Origin: Bacteroidales bacterium UBA3742
GTDB taxonomy: Bacteria > Bacteroidota > Bacteroidia > Bacteroidales > Paludibacteraceae
Direction of reading: 5' to 3'
Assembly (NCBI GenBank): GCA_002371785.1
Contig: DFGU01000045.1
Coordinates: forward strand, 1 to 10,891
Length of the DNA stretch: 10,891 nt
Below, in pieces: positions 1 through 6,354 of the stretch. The translations under genes were made by a program, and so were the position numbers. The notes under the pieces were generated by a model that ran no database searches, was not told where the DNA came from, and worked only from the letters and a program-made list of their open reading frames with translations. Within the stretch, counting starts at the first letter, position 1. Every line of letters starts with the position of its first letter.

Positions 1-42
1 GTCTATATGCTCGAGGACCAAATCGTCAGAGCCGGAACTTGA
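1..42 (+). CDS. 3' end of an upstream gene (partial)
   Basis: Frame 1 reads VYMLEDQIVRAGT and ends in TGA at 40-42, followed at once by low-complexity AT-rich DNA. That fits the last 13 codons of a plus-strand gene whose body lies outside the window. It converges on the outer membrane protein gene that ends at 106. The fragment is too short to assign a family. The main support is that the open frame stops just where the intergenic repeats begin. Confidence 0.45.
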   Translation, partial: VYMLEDQIVRAGT

Positions 43-49
43 AATCAAA

Positions 50-91
50 AATCATAAATCATAAATCTGAAATCATAAATCATAAATCTGA
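50..91. repeat. Two perfect copies of a 21-bp AT-rich tandem unit
   Basis: Bases 50-70 and 71-91 are identical 21-bp units built from an AATCATA-type heptamer (AATCATAAATCATA followed by AATCTGA). They fill the short space between two convergent genes. Related AAATC words continue on the left, from 41. Confidence 0.8.
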
Positions 92-94
92 AAG

Positions 95-109
95 CTGAAA
101 GCCTTTCAG
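95..109. terminator. Perfect 7-bp palindrome at the OMP gene stop, possible terminator
   Basis: CTGAAAG (95-101) and CTTTCAG (103-109) are perfect inverted arms around a single base. They overlap the minus-strand stop codon at 106-108. On the minus strand the hairpin is followed by T-rich ATTTATGATTT sequence, so it could help end transcription between the convergent genes. There is no uninterrupted T-run, and a one-base DNA loop means the RNA stem would open at its tip. Confidence 0.35.
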
Positions 110-1431
110 AAAGCCACTCCTAATCCGGCATCGATAAACTCGGCTCTTACGCCGTGCGTCTTCAGTCCCAGCTGCACAAACATATGATCCAGTACGTGGT
201 ACTTTAGCACGAACTGCATATAGCACCAGCCGTCCTCATAGTTGCTGGCTTTCGTGAAATCATAGCCATAGAAGATGCCCCGGTCGAGTGGGGTACCTGC
301 CTGGTCTGCCGCTTTCGCTTCGGCATAGGGTTCCAGGTTCTTGATGGGGTCGAACACGTAGAATCCTACATGCAGACCGGCTGTCAGCCTTCCGATGATA
401 AACTCCGGTTGCAGACTCAGTCCCACGCGGAAGCAATTCTTCACATCGCTCTCCTTCAGGTATGTCTTGCCGAAGTACGTCACCGTCGCTCCCGGGTTCG
501 CGGGCGCGAATTCCTTACTAACGCACGCGTAGTAGCCGTCGTAGAAACCATCCACACCCAGACCTACGCGGAAGATGCTCACCGGCACCCAGTAGGCCGC
601 CACCTTCACCGTTGCCGCACCGAACCACTGCTGCCCGTTCTGGTTGTCGGCGTAGTAGTTCTGCTTCATACCGCCCGTCGCACTCAACTCCACCGCCCAC
701 GGCTTATCCACACCGTCATACAGCTTCCGTGGCACATCCGGCTCGGGGTTCTGATGGCTGACGGCTGATGGCTGATACCTTACGCCTACCTCGCCTCCAA
801 AGATATTATACCCCGCATTCGGGTGCATGACCGATCCGTTGCTCATGTGCTGCCATCCGCCGTTCACCGTGATAGCCCATCCGTCCTTGATCGGAAAGTC
901 CATGTATAGCTGCAGCGCCAGGTAGGCATTCAGTATCGAACCGATCGACCAGTTAGCGCCTGTATGGTCTTTGTACAGACTCGTCCCCTCGTACGTATTC
1001 GCATAGCGTTTCGAGATAGCCGCTACGCCCACTGAGGGACGAAGTCCGATGCCGAAGTGCTTGCCCGTATAAAATGGCTGGTTCATATAGCCGTATAGCG
1101 CGAAGGCTGATCCTAATTTCTGGTCATTACCCAGGTTTAGATAGCTCAGCCCCACACCTATCGACGCGTTATTCCATTGCTGAAGGCAATGCCACTTACC
1201 CGTCGGCAGAAACTCTACGGCGAAACTACCGCCCAGCACAGGCCGCTGTACAAACGGATCCACCTTCCCGTCCGGCATGATCATCCCCGCCGCACCCGAC
1301 AACCTATACGCCATCGGCGGCACCGTCCGCTTCTTAACCGGCACACTATCCGCCCCCGACGCACTTTCCGCGGCCTGCATTCCGCATGCCATCCCCGCCA
1401 AAACTATCGCTATATATACTGCTCTTTTCAT
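106..1431 (-). CDS. PagL/acyloxyacyl-hydrolase-like outer membrane protein
   Basis: Likely an outer membrane beta-barrel related to lipid A 3-O-deacylase (PagL). Such enzymes remove an acyl chain from lipid A at the outer membrane. The ATG at 1431 gives 441 aa with a signal peptide (MKRAVYIAIVLAGMACGMQA) and a TTTG-type promoter just upstream. An in-frame TTG four codons earlier is less likely. The family signature is at residues 193-209: W-Q-H195-M-S197-N198, then P-N-A-G-Y-N209. His195 and Ser197 match the PagL catalytic His and Ser. The place of the catalytic Glu (Ser+12) holds Asn209, so activity or mechanism may differ. Alternating aromatic strands and a terminal Phe (GVAF) fit a barrel. 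The protein has two halves, about 25-225 and 240-441, joined by a linker that carries a DNA heptamer repeat. Family assignment is fairly secure; enzymatic function is inferred. Confidence 0.75.
   Translation of the reverse strand: MKRAVYIAIVLAGMACGMQAAESASGADSVPVKKRTVPPMAYRLSGAAGMIMPDGKVDPFVQRPVLGGSFAVEFLPTGKWHCLQQWNNASIGVGLSYLNLGNDQKLGSAFALYGYMNQPFYTGKHFGIGLRPSVGVAAISKRYANTYEGTSLYKDHTGANWSIGSILNAYLALQLYMDFPIKDGWAITVNGGWQHMSNGSVMHPNAGYNIFGGEVGVRYQPSAVSHQNPEPDVPRKLYDGVDKPWAVELSATGGMKQNYYADNQNGQQWFGAATVKVAAYWVPVSIFRVGLGVDGFYDGYYACVSKEFAPANPGATVTYFGKTYLKESDVKNCFRVGLSLQPEFIIGRLTAGLHVGFYVFDPIKNLEPYAEAKAADQAGTPLDRGIFYGYDFTKASNYEDGWCYMQFVLKYHVLDHMFVQLGLKTHGVRAEFIDAGLGVAF
751..778. repeat. Heptamer tandem repeat inside the OMP gene
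   Basis: Four 7-bp units stand in a row: CTGATGG, CTGACGG, CTGATGG, CTGATAC. They encode part of the linker (YQPSAVSHQ on the minus strand) between the PagL-like half and the second half. The style matches low-complexity DNA usually found between genes. Confidence 0.75.
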
Positions 1432-1465
1432 GATCCGCTGCAACAGCTCTTTTTATAATTCGCTG

Positions 1466-1496
1466 CAAATTTACTACAAATTATTCAAATTTGCAA
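1466..1496 (-). promoter_or_regulatory. Bacteroidetes-type promoter for the OMP gene
   Basis: On the minus strand a TTG (1496-1494) is followed after exactly 20 bp by TAAATTTG (1473-1466), matching the sigma-ABfr -33/-7 pattern. The predicted start lies about 30 nt before the ATG at 1431. Confidence 0.6.
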
Positions 1497-1539
1497 GATT
1501 TGGACGTAAAAAATCAAAAATGCTTGCATATTTTGTGTT

Positions 1540-1811
1540 TTTACGGCCGTCAGATTGGAGTTTGTACGTGGCTGTCTACTTCTCGCCGCTATCTCGGCGA
1601 GCATATTGCGTCTCCGTTCGTTCTCCTGGCATTTGATGCCGGATGATTTTTCGTCCATTCTCCCTGCCTTGTGCTCCGGCCGTCAGACCGGCTTCTCCTT
1701 GCCAGGGCCCCCCTCGATGTGCTAACGTAGTGATACATCGTGGGGAAAGGAGGAACAGCGGCAAGTTAAACGCGCCTAGTGCGTTTCGGTCTTGCAAGCT
1801 TGTTCCGACGC
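1540..1811. repeat. Palindrome mosaic, degenerate repeat family, no gene
   Basis: This is the left part of the gene-free stretch 1432-2699. It holds a CGTCAG word at 1549-1553, a perfect 7-6-7 hairpin CTCGCCG/CGGCGAG (1582-1601), GGCAT-ttg-ATGCC (1628-1640), CGTCAGACCG (1681-1690), and a unit at 1705-1812 that resembles 1856-1962 and 5569-5675. Within that unit, CCCC and CGATGT (1710-1720) pair with ACATCG and GGGG (1735-1745) over a 14-nt loop. The frames that stay open here have repeat-derived Arg/Pro/Ser-rich products and I do not consider them genes. Confidence 0.7.
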
Positions 1812-2497
1812 CGTCCCCTTCTCCGCGAGTAAGCGCGGAGTTTATCCTTTCTTTGGGGCCCCCGCGAAGTGCTAACGCAGTGATACTTCGTGGGGAAAGG
1901 AGGAGCAGCGGTGAGTTAAACGCGCCTGTGCGTTTCGGTCTCATAAGCTTGCTCCGACGCTGTCTATTAGCCCGACATTTGATGCCGGCGTATGTTTTGT
2001 TTGTTGTTTCCAGATATCATCCGGATGTGTATTTTTGTTCCGTGCGCGAGTCGTCAGGCCGGAGTTTGCATTCTCAGTACGTCTTCTTCTCCGCGAGTAA
2101 GCGCGGAGGTGTGCTTTCTTCCATTCCGAGGGATCGGATCCGGCGCCCTTTGTCTATTAGCCCGGCATTTGATGCCGGTTGTCCTCCTCCCTTGAGGGGA
2201 GGCCGGGAGGGGTTTCCATTTTGCCTCCGGCGGGTACCTACCTTTGGTGCCGACCGGCCAAGCCGGTGTCTCTTGAACGTTAGTGTTGCGAGCGTCCGCG
2301 CGGAAAAAATCATGCCCCGACGCGATTTTATTTGCATATATGAAAAAAATGTCGTAACTTTGCACCATGAATTGAAAAAACGTCCCATCCATGACGTAAA
2401 ACCGGATAAATGTAGGCTCTGTCCCGCATATATGACCGATCAACCAAAGCGCAAAGTGTTGCGCAGACATATTATTAATTAGCGTTTGCTATTTATT
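1812..2497. repeat. Long direct repeat, copy A (left of the R-M gene)
   Basis: Nearly identical to 5525-6238 (copy B), with an offset of about 3713 bp. Divergence is concentrated near 2270-2300 and in an indel near 2400-2430. Shared palindromes in order are: CTCCGCG/CGCGGAG with a 6-nt loop; CCCC-CGAAGT/ACTTCG-GGGG with a 14-nt loop; AAACGC/GCGTTT; CCGGCAT-ttg-ATGCCGG, first copy mismatched here and repeated at 2162-2178; a second CTCCGCG/CGCGGAG near 2090; CCTCCC/GGGGAGG; and ACCGGC-caa-GCCGGT. It ends with a consensus promoter and an AGCGCAA-type hairpin. The repeat contains no recognisable transposase. Confidence 0.9.
2331..2362 (+). promoter_or_regulatory. Promoter inside repeat copy A, reading toward the R-M gene
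   Basis: TTTG (2331-2334), 20 bp, TAACTTTG (2355-2362) is a full match to the Bacteroidetes -33/-7 consensus. The predicted start near 2369 gives the R-M gene an untranslated leader of about 330 nt. No competing promoter of this quality is visible nearer the gene. Confidence 0.7.
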
Positions 2498-2512
2498 CGA
2501 GATTTCTGAGAA

Positions 2513-2606
2513 ATTTGGCCATTTTAAAGAACATCTTACGTCGAATAAGTTCGAAACGCCCGCGTTTAGCGTGGGTGGAACTTATGTAAGATGGGTTAGG
2601 CCAAAT
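2513..2606 (+). ncRNA. Multi-stem hairpin in the R-M leader, structured element 1
   Basis: Four nested stems are visible: ATTTGGCC (2513-2520) with GGCCAAAT (2599-2606); CATCTTAC (2532-2539) with GTAAGATG (2586-2593); ATAAGTT (2545-2551) with AACTTAT (2579-2585); and CGCCCGCG (2557-2564) with CGTGGGTG (2570-2577, two G-T pairs) around a TTTAG loop. Unpaired bases lie mostly on the 5' side. The layout and one stem recur at 6242-6354 before another gene, outside the nearly identical repeat. It may be a leader RNA, or a DNA hairpin used in recombination. Confidence 0.6.
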
Positions 2607-2621
2607 ACCTTCAGATTCGTA

Positions 2622-2641
2622 AGCGAAGCCCTCGCTTTTTT
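2622..2641 (+). terminator. Terminator-like short hairpin before the R-M gene
   Basis: AGCGA (2622-2626) and TCGCT (2632-2636) form a 5-bp stem followed by six T (2636-2641). It sits inside a larger pairing of GGCCAAATACCT (2599-2610) with AGGTATTTGACC (2647-2658). The stem is short, so it would be a weak terminator. Its place in the leader makes attenuation possible but unproven. Confidence 0.35.
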
Positions 2642-2674
2642 GATATAGGTATTTGACCTCCCGTCACTCGATAA

Positions 2675-2698
2675 GTAGCGAACATAAACAAACGCTAC
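2675..2698 (+). promoter_or_regulatory. Hairpin ending one base before the R-M start codon
   Basis: GTAGCG (2675-2680) and CGCTAC (2693-2698) are perfect 6-bp arms around a 12-nt A-rich loop. The ATG starts at 2700. In the mRNA this would place a stem in the ribosome footprint, which could restrain translation. Confidence 0.4.
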
Positions 2699-2699
2699 C

Positions 2700-5501
2700 A
2701 TGACACCTATACAGCAAGCCAAGGCTGCCGCCACCTTTGTGGCACATTGGACAGGCAAAGGCTACGAGAAAGGCGAGAGCCAAATCTTCTGGACCACCCT
2801 TCTTAACCAAATCTTCGGTATTGAGCACCCGGAGCAGTTTATCGTCTTCGAGCAACAGGTACAACTCGACCACACCTCGTTCGTCGATGCCCGTATCCCC
2901 TCGACCAAAGTGATGATCGAGCAGAAGTCGCTCGGCAAGAACCTCGGAGAAGGTATCAAGCAGTCAGACGGTAGCATCCTCAATCCTTTCCAGCAAGCCA
3001 AACGATACGCCGATACGCTCCCGAATAGCCAACGACCCCGATGGATTGTCACCTGCAATTTCTCGGAGTTCTGGGTCTATGACTTGGAGCACCCGAACGA
3101 CGAACCGCAGAAGATCCTCCTCGCCAATTTGGAGAAGGAATACGAGCGGCTCTCCTTCCTCGTAGAAGCCGGTAACGAGCATATCAAGCGCGAGATGGAG
3201 GTCAGCGTCAAGGCCGGACAACTCGTCGGCAAGATCTACGACCTGCTCCTCAAGCAGTACCTCGAACCCGATGCGCCCGAAACACTCCGCTCGCTCAACA
3301 TTCTCTGCGTGCGTATGGTGTTCTGCTTGTATGCGGAAGACGCGCACCTTTTCGGCAAGAAAACTGCCTTCCACGACTATCTCGCACAATATCCGGCCAA
3401 GGACATGCGTCGTGCGCTGATCGACCTCTTTGCGGTACTCGACACGCCCATCCCGGAGCGCGACCCGTATCTCGATGATGTTCTCAAAGCCTTCCCGTAT
3501 GTCAATGGAGGCTTGTTTAGTAACAAAATAATGGCTGCCTCCGGAGGCTCTCCGGTCATTCCACAGTTCACCGACGAACTCAAGGAACTCATCCTCACCA
3601 ACGCCTCCGATGATTTCGATTGGTCTGAAATCAGTCCTACCATCTTCGGCGCCGTATTTGAATCCACCCTCAATCCAGAGACACGTCGCAGCGGCGGTAT
3701 GCACTATACTTCTATTGAGAATATCCATAAGGTCATCGACCCGCTCTTCCTCGATACCCTCAAAGATGAGTTCGAAGCCATCAAATCTATCGCCCAAGAC
3801 AAGCAGCAACGGCAGCGTCTCGATGCCTTCCAAGACAAACTGGCTTCCCTCACGTTCTTTGATCCGGCTTGTGGTTCTGGCAACTTCCTCACAGAGAGTT
3901 ATGTGTCCCTCCGTCGCCTCGAAAACCAAGTCATCGCCCTGCGCAACAAAGGCCAAGCCGTCATCGGCGATTTTGCCAATCCGGTCAAGGTGGATATCCA
4001 CCAGTTCTATGGCATCGAGATCAACGATTTCGCCGTCTCGGTCGCTACCACCGCCCTCTGGATAGCCGAGCAACAAATGCTTCAAGAGACCGCCCGTATC
4101 GCATCGTTTGCCATGGACACGCTTCCGCTGAAAGCCTACCACAATATCCACGAGGGCAACGCCCTCCGTCTAGACTGGTCCGAAGTCATCGCCCCCGACC
4201 GCCTCAACTACATCATGGGCAACCCGCCGTTTGTAGGAGCGCGTTTGATGGCTCCGTCGCAAAAAGATGACTTGTTGGAGATCTTCGGTAAGAAATGGAA
4301 GAATCTTGGCAATATGGACTATGTCTGCGGCTGGTATCTCAAATCGGCGCAAATGATAGCTACCAACCCGGCTATCCGTGCTGCACTCGTTTCTACAAAC
4401 TCCATAACACAAGGCGAGCAAGTCGCAAATCTCTGGAAACCGCTCTTTGAGCAATATAACATCCGATTTGACTTCGCCTATCGTACCTTCCGTTGGGACA
4501 GCGAAGCCGACATCAAAGCCCACGTCCATTGTGTTATTATTGGTTTTTCTTCTTTGTCAAGTGCTTCGGGCGTCAGACCGAAGAGAATATACATCTCCGA
4601 CCTTCAATCCGTCCCTGCTACCAATATCAACGGCTATCTTATGGATGGAGAAAATGTTTGGATTGAGAGCCGTAATAAACCGCTCTGTGATGTACCAGAG
4701 ATAGGTATCGGCAATAAGCCTATTGATGGTGGGTTCTATTTGTTCTCGGAAGAAGAAATGCAAGAGTTTATCGCGAAAGAACCCAAGAGCACCGCTTTTT
4801 TCCGCCCCTGGTACGGAGCGGAAGAGTTTATCAACAATAAGAAACGCTTCTGTTTATGGCTTGGTGGCTGTTCGCCAGCCGAATTGCGCTCGATGCCTCT
4901 TTGTTATGAACGTGTACTTGCTGTACGCGAGTATCGCCTTAAAAGCCCTAGTGCCGGTACTGTCAAATTAGCAGATAATCCTACGCATTTTCATGTAGAA
5001 AACATGCCCGAAGGAAATTATTTATTAGTTCCTCGTGTTAGTTCGGAACGCAGAAGATACATTCCTATGGGATATATGTCTCCTGATATGTTAAGTAGCG
5101 ACTCTGTTCATATTATCCCCAACGCTTCTCTCTACCACTTCGGCATTCTCACCTCCAACGTCCATATGTCGTGGATGCGTGTTGTTTGCGGTCGTCTCAA
5201 ATCGGACTATCGCTACTCCAAAGACATCGTCTATAACAACTTCCCCTGGCCGACACCGACCGACGAGCAGAAGGCAAAGATCGAAGCCACAGCCCAAGCC
5301 ATCTTGGACGCTCGTGCTAAATATCCCGACTGCTCTCTTGCCGACCTCTATGACGAAGTCACCATGCCGCCCGAGCTCCGCCGCGCCCATCAGGACAACG
5401 ACCGTGCCGTCATGCGTGCATACGGTTTCATTCCCGGAGAGACCACCGAATCCGACTGCGTCGCTCATCTCTTTGAAATGTACCAATCACTAACCAAATA
5501 A
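2700..5501 (+). CDS. MmeI-family Type IIL/IIG restriction-modification enzyme
   Basis: A single 933-aa chain that probably both methylates adenine in its target and cuts unmodified DNA at a distance. MmeI is of similar length (919 aa, recalled). The order fits the family: N-terminal nuclease with a PD-(D/E)xK motif (D63, then E74-Q-K76), a helical region, then a gamma-class N6-adenine methyltransferase with motif I FDPACGSGNF (387-396), GIEINDFA after it, and motif IV NPPF (508-511). A target recognition region (about 610-800) and a C-terminal part with FPWPTPTDEQ follow. Such enzymes need no separate methylase or specificity subunit, and none is nearby. The ATG at 2700 opens the usual N-terminus. 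The gene stands alone between two long direct repeats and is read from the promoter in copy A. About 4530-5110 is AT-richer than the flanks. The target site cannot be read from sequence. Confidence 0.9.
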   Translation: MTPIQQAKAAATFVAHWTGKGYEKGESQIFWTTLLNQIFGIEHPEQFIVFEQQVQLDHTSFVDARIPSTKVMIEQKSLGKNLGEGIKQSDGSILNPFQQAKRYADTLPNSQRPRWIVTCNFSEFWVYDLEHPNDEPQKILLANLEKEYERLSFLVEAGNEHIKREMEVSVKAGQLVGKIYDLLLKQYLEPDAPETLRSLNILCVRMVFCLYAEDAHLFGKKTAFHDYLAQYPAKDMRRALIDLFAVLDTPIPERDPYLDDVLKAFPYVNGGLFSNKIMAASGGSPVIPQFTDELKELILTNASDDFDWSEISPTIFGAVFESTLNPETRRSGGMHYTSIENIHKVIDPLFLDTLKDEFEAIKSIAQDKQQRQRLDAFQDKLASLTFFDPACGSGNFLTESYVSLRRLENQVIALRNKGQAVIGDFANPVKVDIHQFYGIEINDFAVSVATTALWIAEQQMLQETARIASFAMDTLPLKAYHNIHEGNALRLDWSEVIAPDRLNYIMGNPPFVGARLMAPSQKDDLLEIFGKKWKNLGNMDYVCGWYLKSAQMIATNPAIRAALVSTNSITQGEQVANLWKPLFEQYNIRFDFAYRTFRWDSEADIKAHVHCVIIGFSSLSSASGVRPKRIYISDLQSVPATNINGYLMDGENVWIESRNKPLCDVPEIGIGNKPIDGGFYLFSEEEMQEFIAKEPKSTAFFRPWYGAEEFINNKKRFCLWLGGCSPAELRSMPLCYERVLAVREYRLKSPSAGTVKLADNPTHFHVENMPEGNYLLVPRVSSERRRYIPMGYMSPDMLSSDSVHIIPNASLYHFGILTSNVHMSWMRVVCGRLKSDYRYSKDIVYNNFPWPTPTDEQKAKIEATAQAILDARAKYPDCSLADLYDEVTMPPELRRAHQDNDRAVMRAYGFIPGETTESDCVAHLFEMYQSLTK
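4564..4583. repeat. Intergenic-type palindrome inside the R-M coding sequence
   Basis: CTTCGG (4564-4569) and CCGAAG (4578-4583) flank an 8-nt loop GCGTCAGA. The word CGTCAGACCG within it also occurs at 1681-1690 and 5765-5774 in the intergenic mosaic. The same 6-8-6 geometry with loop TCGTCAGG occurs at 7205-7224. Here it is in frame and encodes part of SGVRPKR, near the start of the target recognition region. Confidence 0.55.
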
Positions 5502-6045
5502 CGCATCATTTTGGTGTTATAGTACGTCCCCTTCTCCGCGAGTAAGCGCGGAGTTTATCCTTTCTTTGGGGCCCCCGCGAAGTGCTAACGCAGTGATACT
5601 TCGTGGGGAAAGGAGGAGCAGCGGTGAGTTAAACGCGCCTGTGCGTTTCGGTCTTGCAAGCTTGTTCCGACGCCGTCTATTAGCCCGGCATTTGATGCCG
5701 GCGTATGTTTTGTCAATTGTTTCCGGATATCATCCGGATGTGTATTTTTGTTCCGTGCGCGAGTCGTCAGACCGGAGTTTGCATTCTCAGTACGTCTTCT
5801 TCTCCGCGAGTAAGCGCGGAGGTGTGCTTTCTTCCATTCCGAGGGATCGGATCCGGCGCCCTTTGTCTATTAGCCCGGCATTTGATGCCGGTTGCCCTCC
5901 TCCCTTGAGGGGAGGCCGGGAGGGGTTTCCATTTTGCCTCCGGCGGGTACCTACCTCCGGTGCCGACCGGCCAAGCCGGTATCTCTTGAACTATTACGGT
6001 TTACGTGCGTCCGCGCGAAAAAAATCATGCCCCGACGCAATTTTA

Positions 6046-6077
6046 TTTGCGTATATGAAAAAAATGTCGTAACTTTG
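6046..6077 (+). promoter_or_regulatory. Promoter inside repeat copy B, reading toward the lipoprotein gene
   Basis: TTTG (6046-6049), 20 bp, TAACTTTG (6070-6077) is the same consensus and spacing as in copy A. The predicted start near 6084 leaves a leader of about 340 nt before the ATG at 6424, close to the leader length of the R-M gene. Confidence 0.7.
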
Positions 6078-6130
6078 CACCATGAATTGAAAAAACCGTC
6101 CCATCCATGACGTAAAACCGGAGTTATGTA

Positions 6131-6180
6131 TCGGCCATATATGACCGATTAACAAGAAAGCATCGGCCAAGCTTGACCGA
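6131..6180. repeat. Two related 18-bp imperfect palindromes
   Basis: TCGGCCATATATGACCGA (6131-6148) and TCGGCCAAGCTTGACCGA (6163-6180) share the arms TCGG and CCGA and the same C/A mismatch. The centres differ, yet each is itself palindromic (CATATATG and CAAGCTTG). Copy A keeps only the right part of one unit, at 2427-2439. Confidence 0.7.
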
Positions 6181-6241
6181 TCAACCAAAGCGCAAAGCGT
6201 TGCGCTGACATATTGTTTTTTCGCGTTTGCGATTTATTGTG

Positions 6242-6354
6242 TGTCCCAGAATGTAGGAAGTTCAATAGATACACCAATAATAAGTCGTCAAGCGTCCATA
6301 ATTTATATGGGCGTGACTTATCGGTGTATAGGCGTTTCCTACGGCCTTGGGACA
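6242..6354 (+). ncRNA. Multi-stem hairpin in the lipoprotein leader, structured element 2
   Basis: Five nested stems are visible: TGTCCCA (6242-6248) with TGGGACA (6348-6354); GTAGGAA (6253-6259) with TTCCTAC (6336-6342); ATACACC (6269-6275) with GGTGTAT (6323-6329); ATAAGTC (6280-6286) with GACTTAT (6315-6321); and GCGTCCATA (6292-6300) with TATGGGCGT (6306-6314, two G-T pairs) around ATTTA. It shares the ATAAGTY/RACTTAT stem and TGGGYG beside it with the element at 2513-2606, while the other stems differ in sequence. Confidence 0.65.

Larger units (their letters stand above)
5525..6238. repeat. Long direct repeat, copy B (right of the R-M gene)
   Basis: Starts 24 bases after the R-M stop and fills most of the gene-free stretch 5502-6423. 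It matches copy A over its whole length in the same orientation and carries the same palindromes, including perfect CCGGCAT-ttg-ATGCCGG at 5685-5701 and 5875-5891, and CCGGAT-atc-ATCCGG near 5727. Near its right end it has about 30 extra bases with two 18-bp imperfect palindromes, then a perfect AGCGCAA/TTGCGCT hairpin (6189-6206). Open frames across it are repeat-derived and not counted as genes. Confidence 0.9.

Noticed and set aside
1643..2482. Open frame of 279 codons across repeat copy A (and a related 168-codon frame at 5566-6072)
   Set aside because: The frames follow the palindromic repeats, give Arg/Pro/Ser-rich products with no domain, lack promoters placed for them, and the frame breaks between otherwise near-identical copies.
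2513..2606. Integron attC site
   Set aside because: The bulged hairpin and a GTTAGGC word at 2595-2601 recall attC, but the matching RYYYAAC box is missing on the 5' side, the second hairpin lacks GTTRRRY, and no integron integrase is seen.
2964..4151. 395-codon open frame antisense to the R-M gene
   Set aside because: It lies opposite a well-supported coding sequence whose G/C-rich third positions avoid antisense stops; no promoter or family is visible.
5488..5522. Terminator directly after the R-M gene
   Set aside because: ACCAAA and TTTGGT can pair across the stop codon, but no T-run follows and the stem is only 6 bp with a long loop.
1812..6238. Composite transposon with insertion-sequence ends
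   Set aside because: The flanking repeats are direct and made of small palindromes, with no transposase frame and no terminal inverted repeat or target duplication that I can see.
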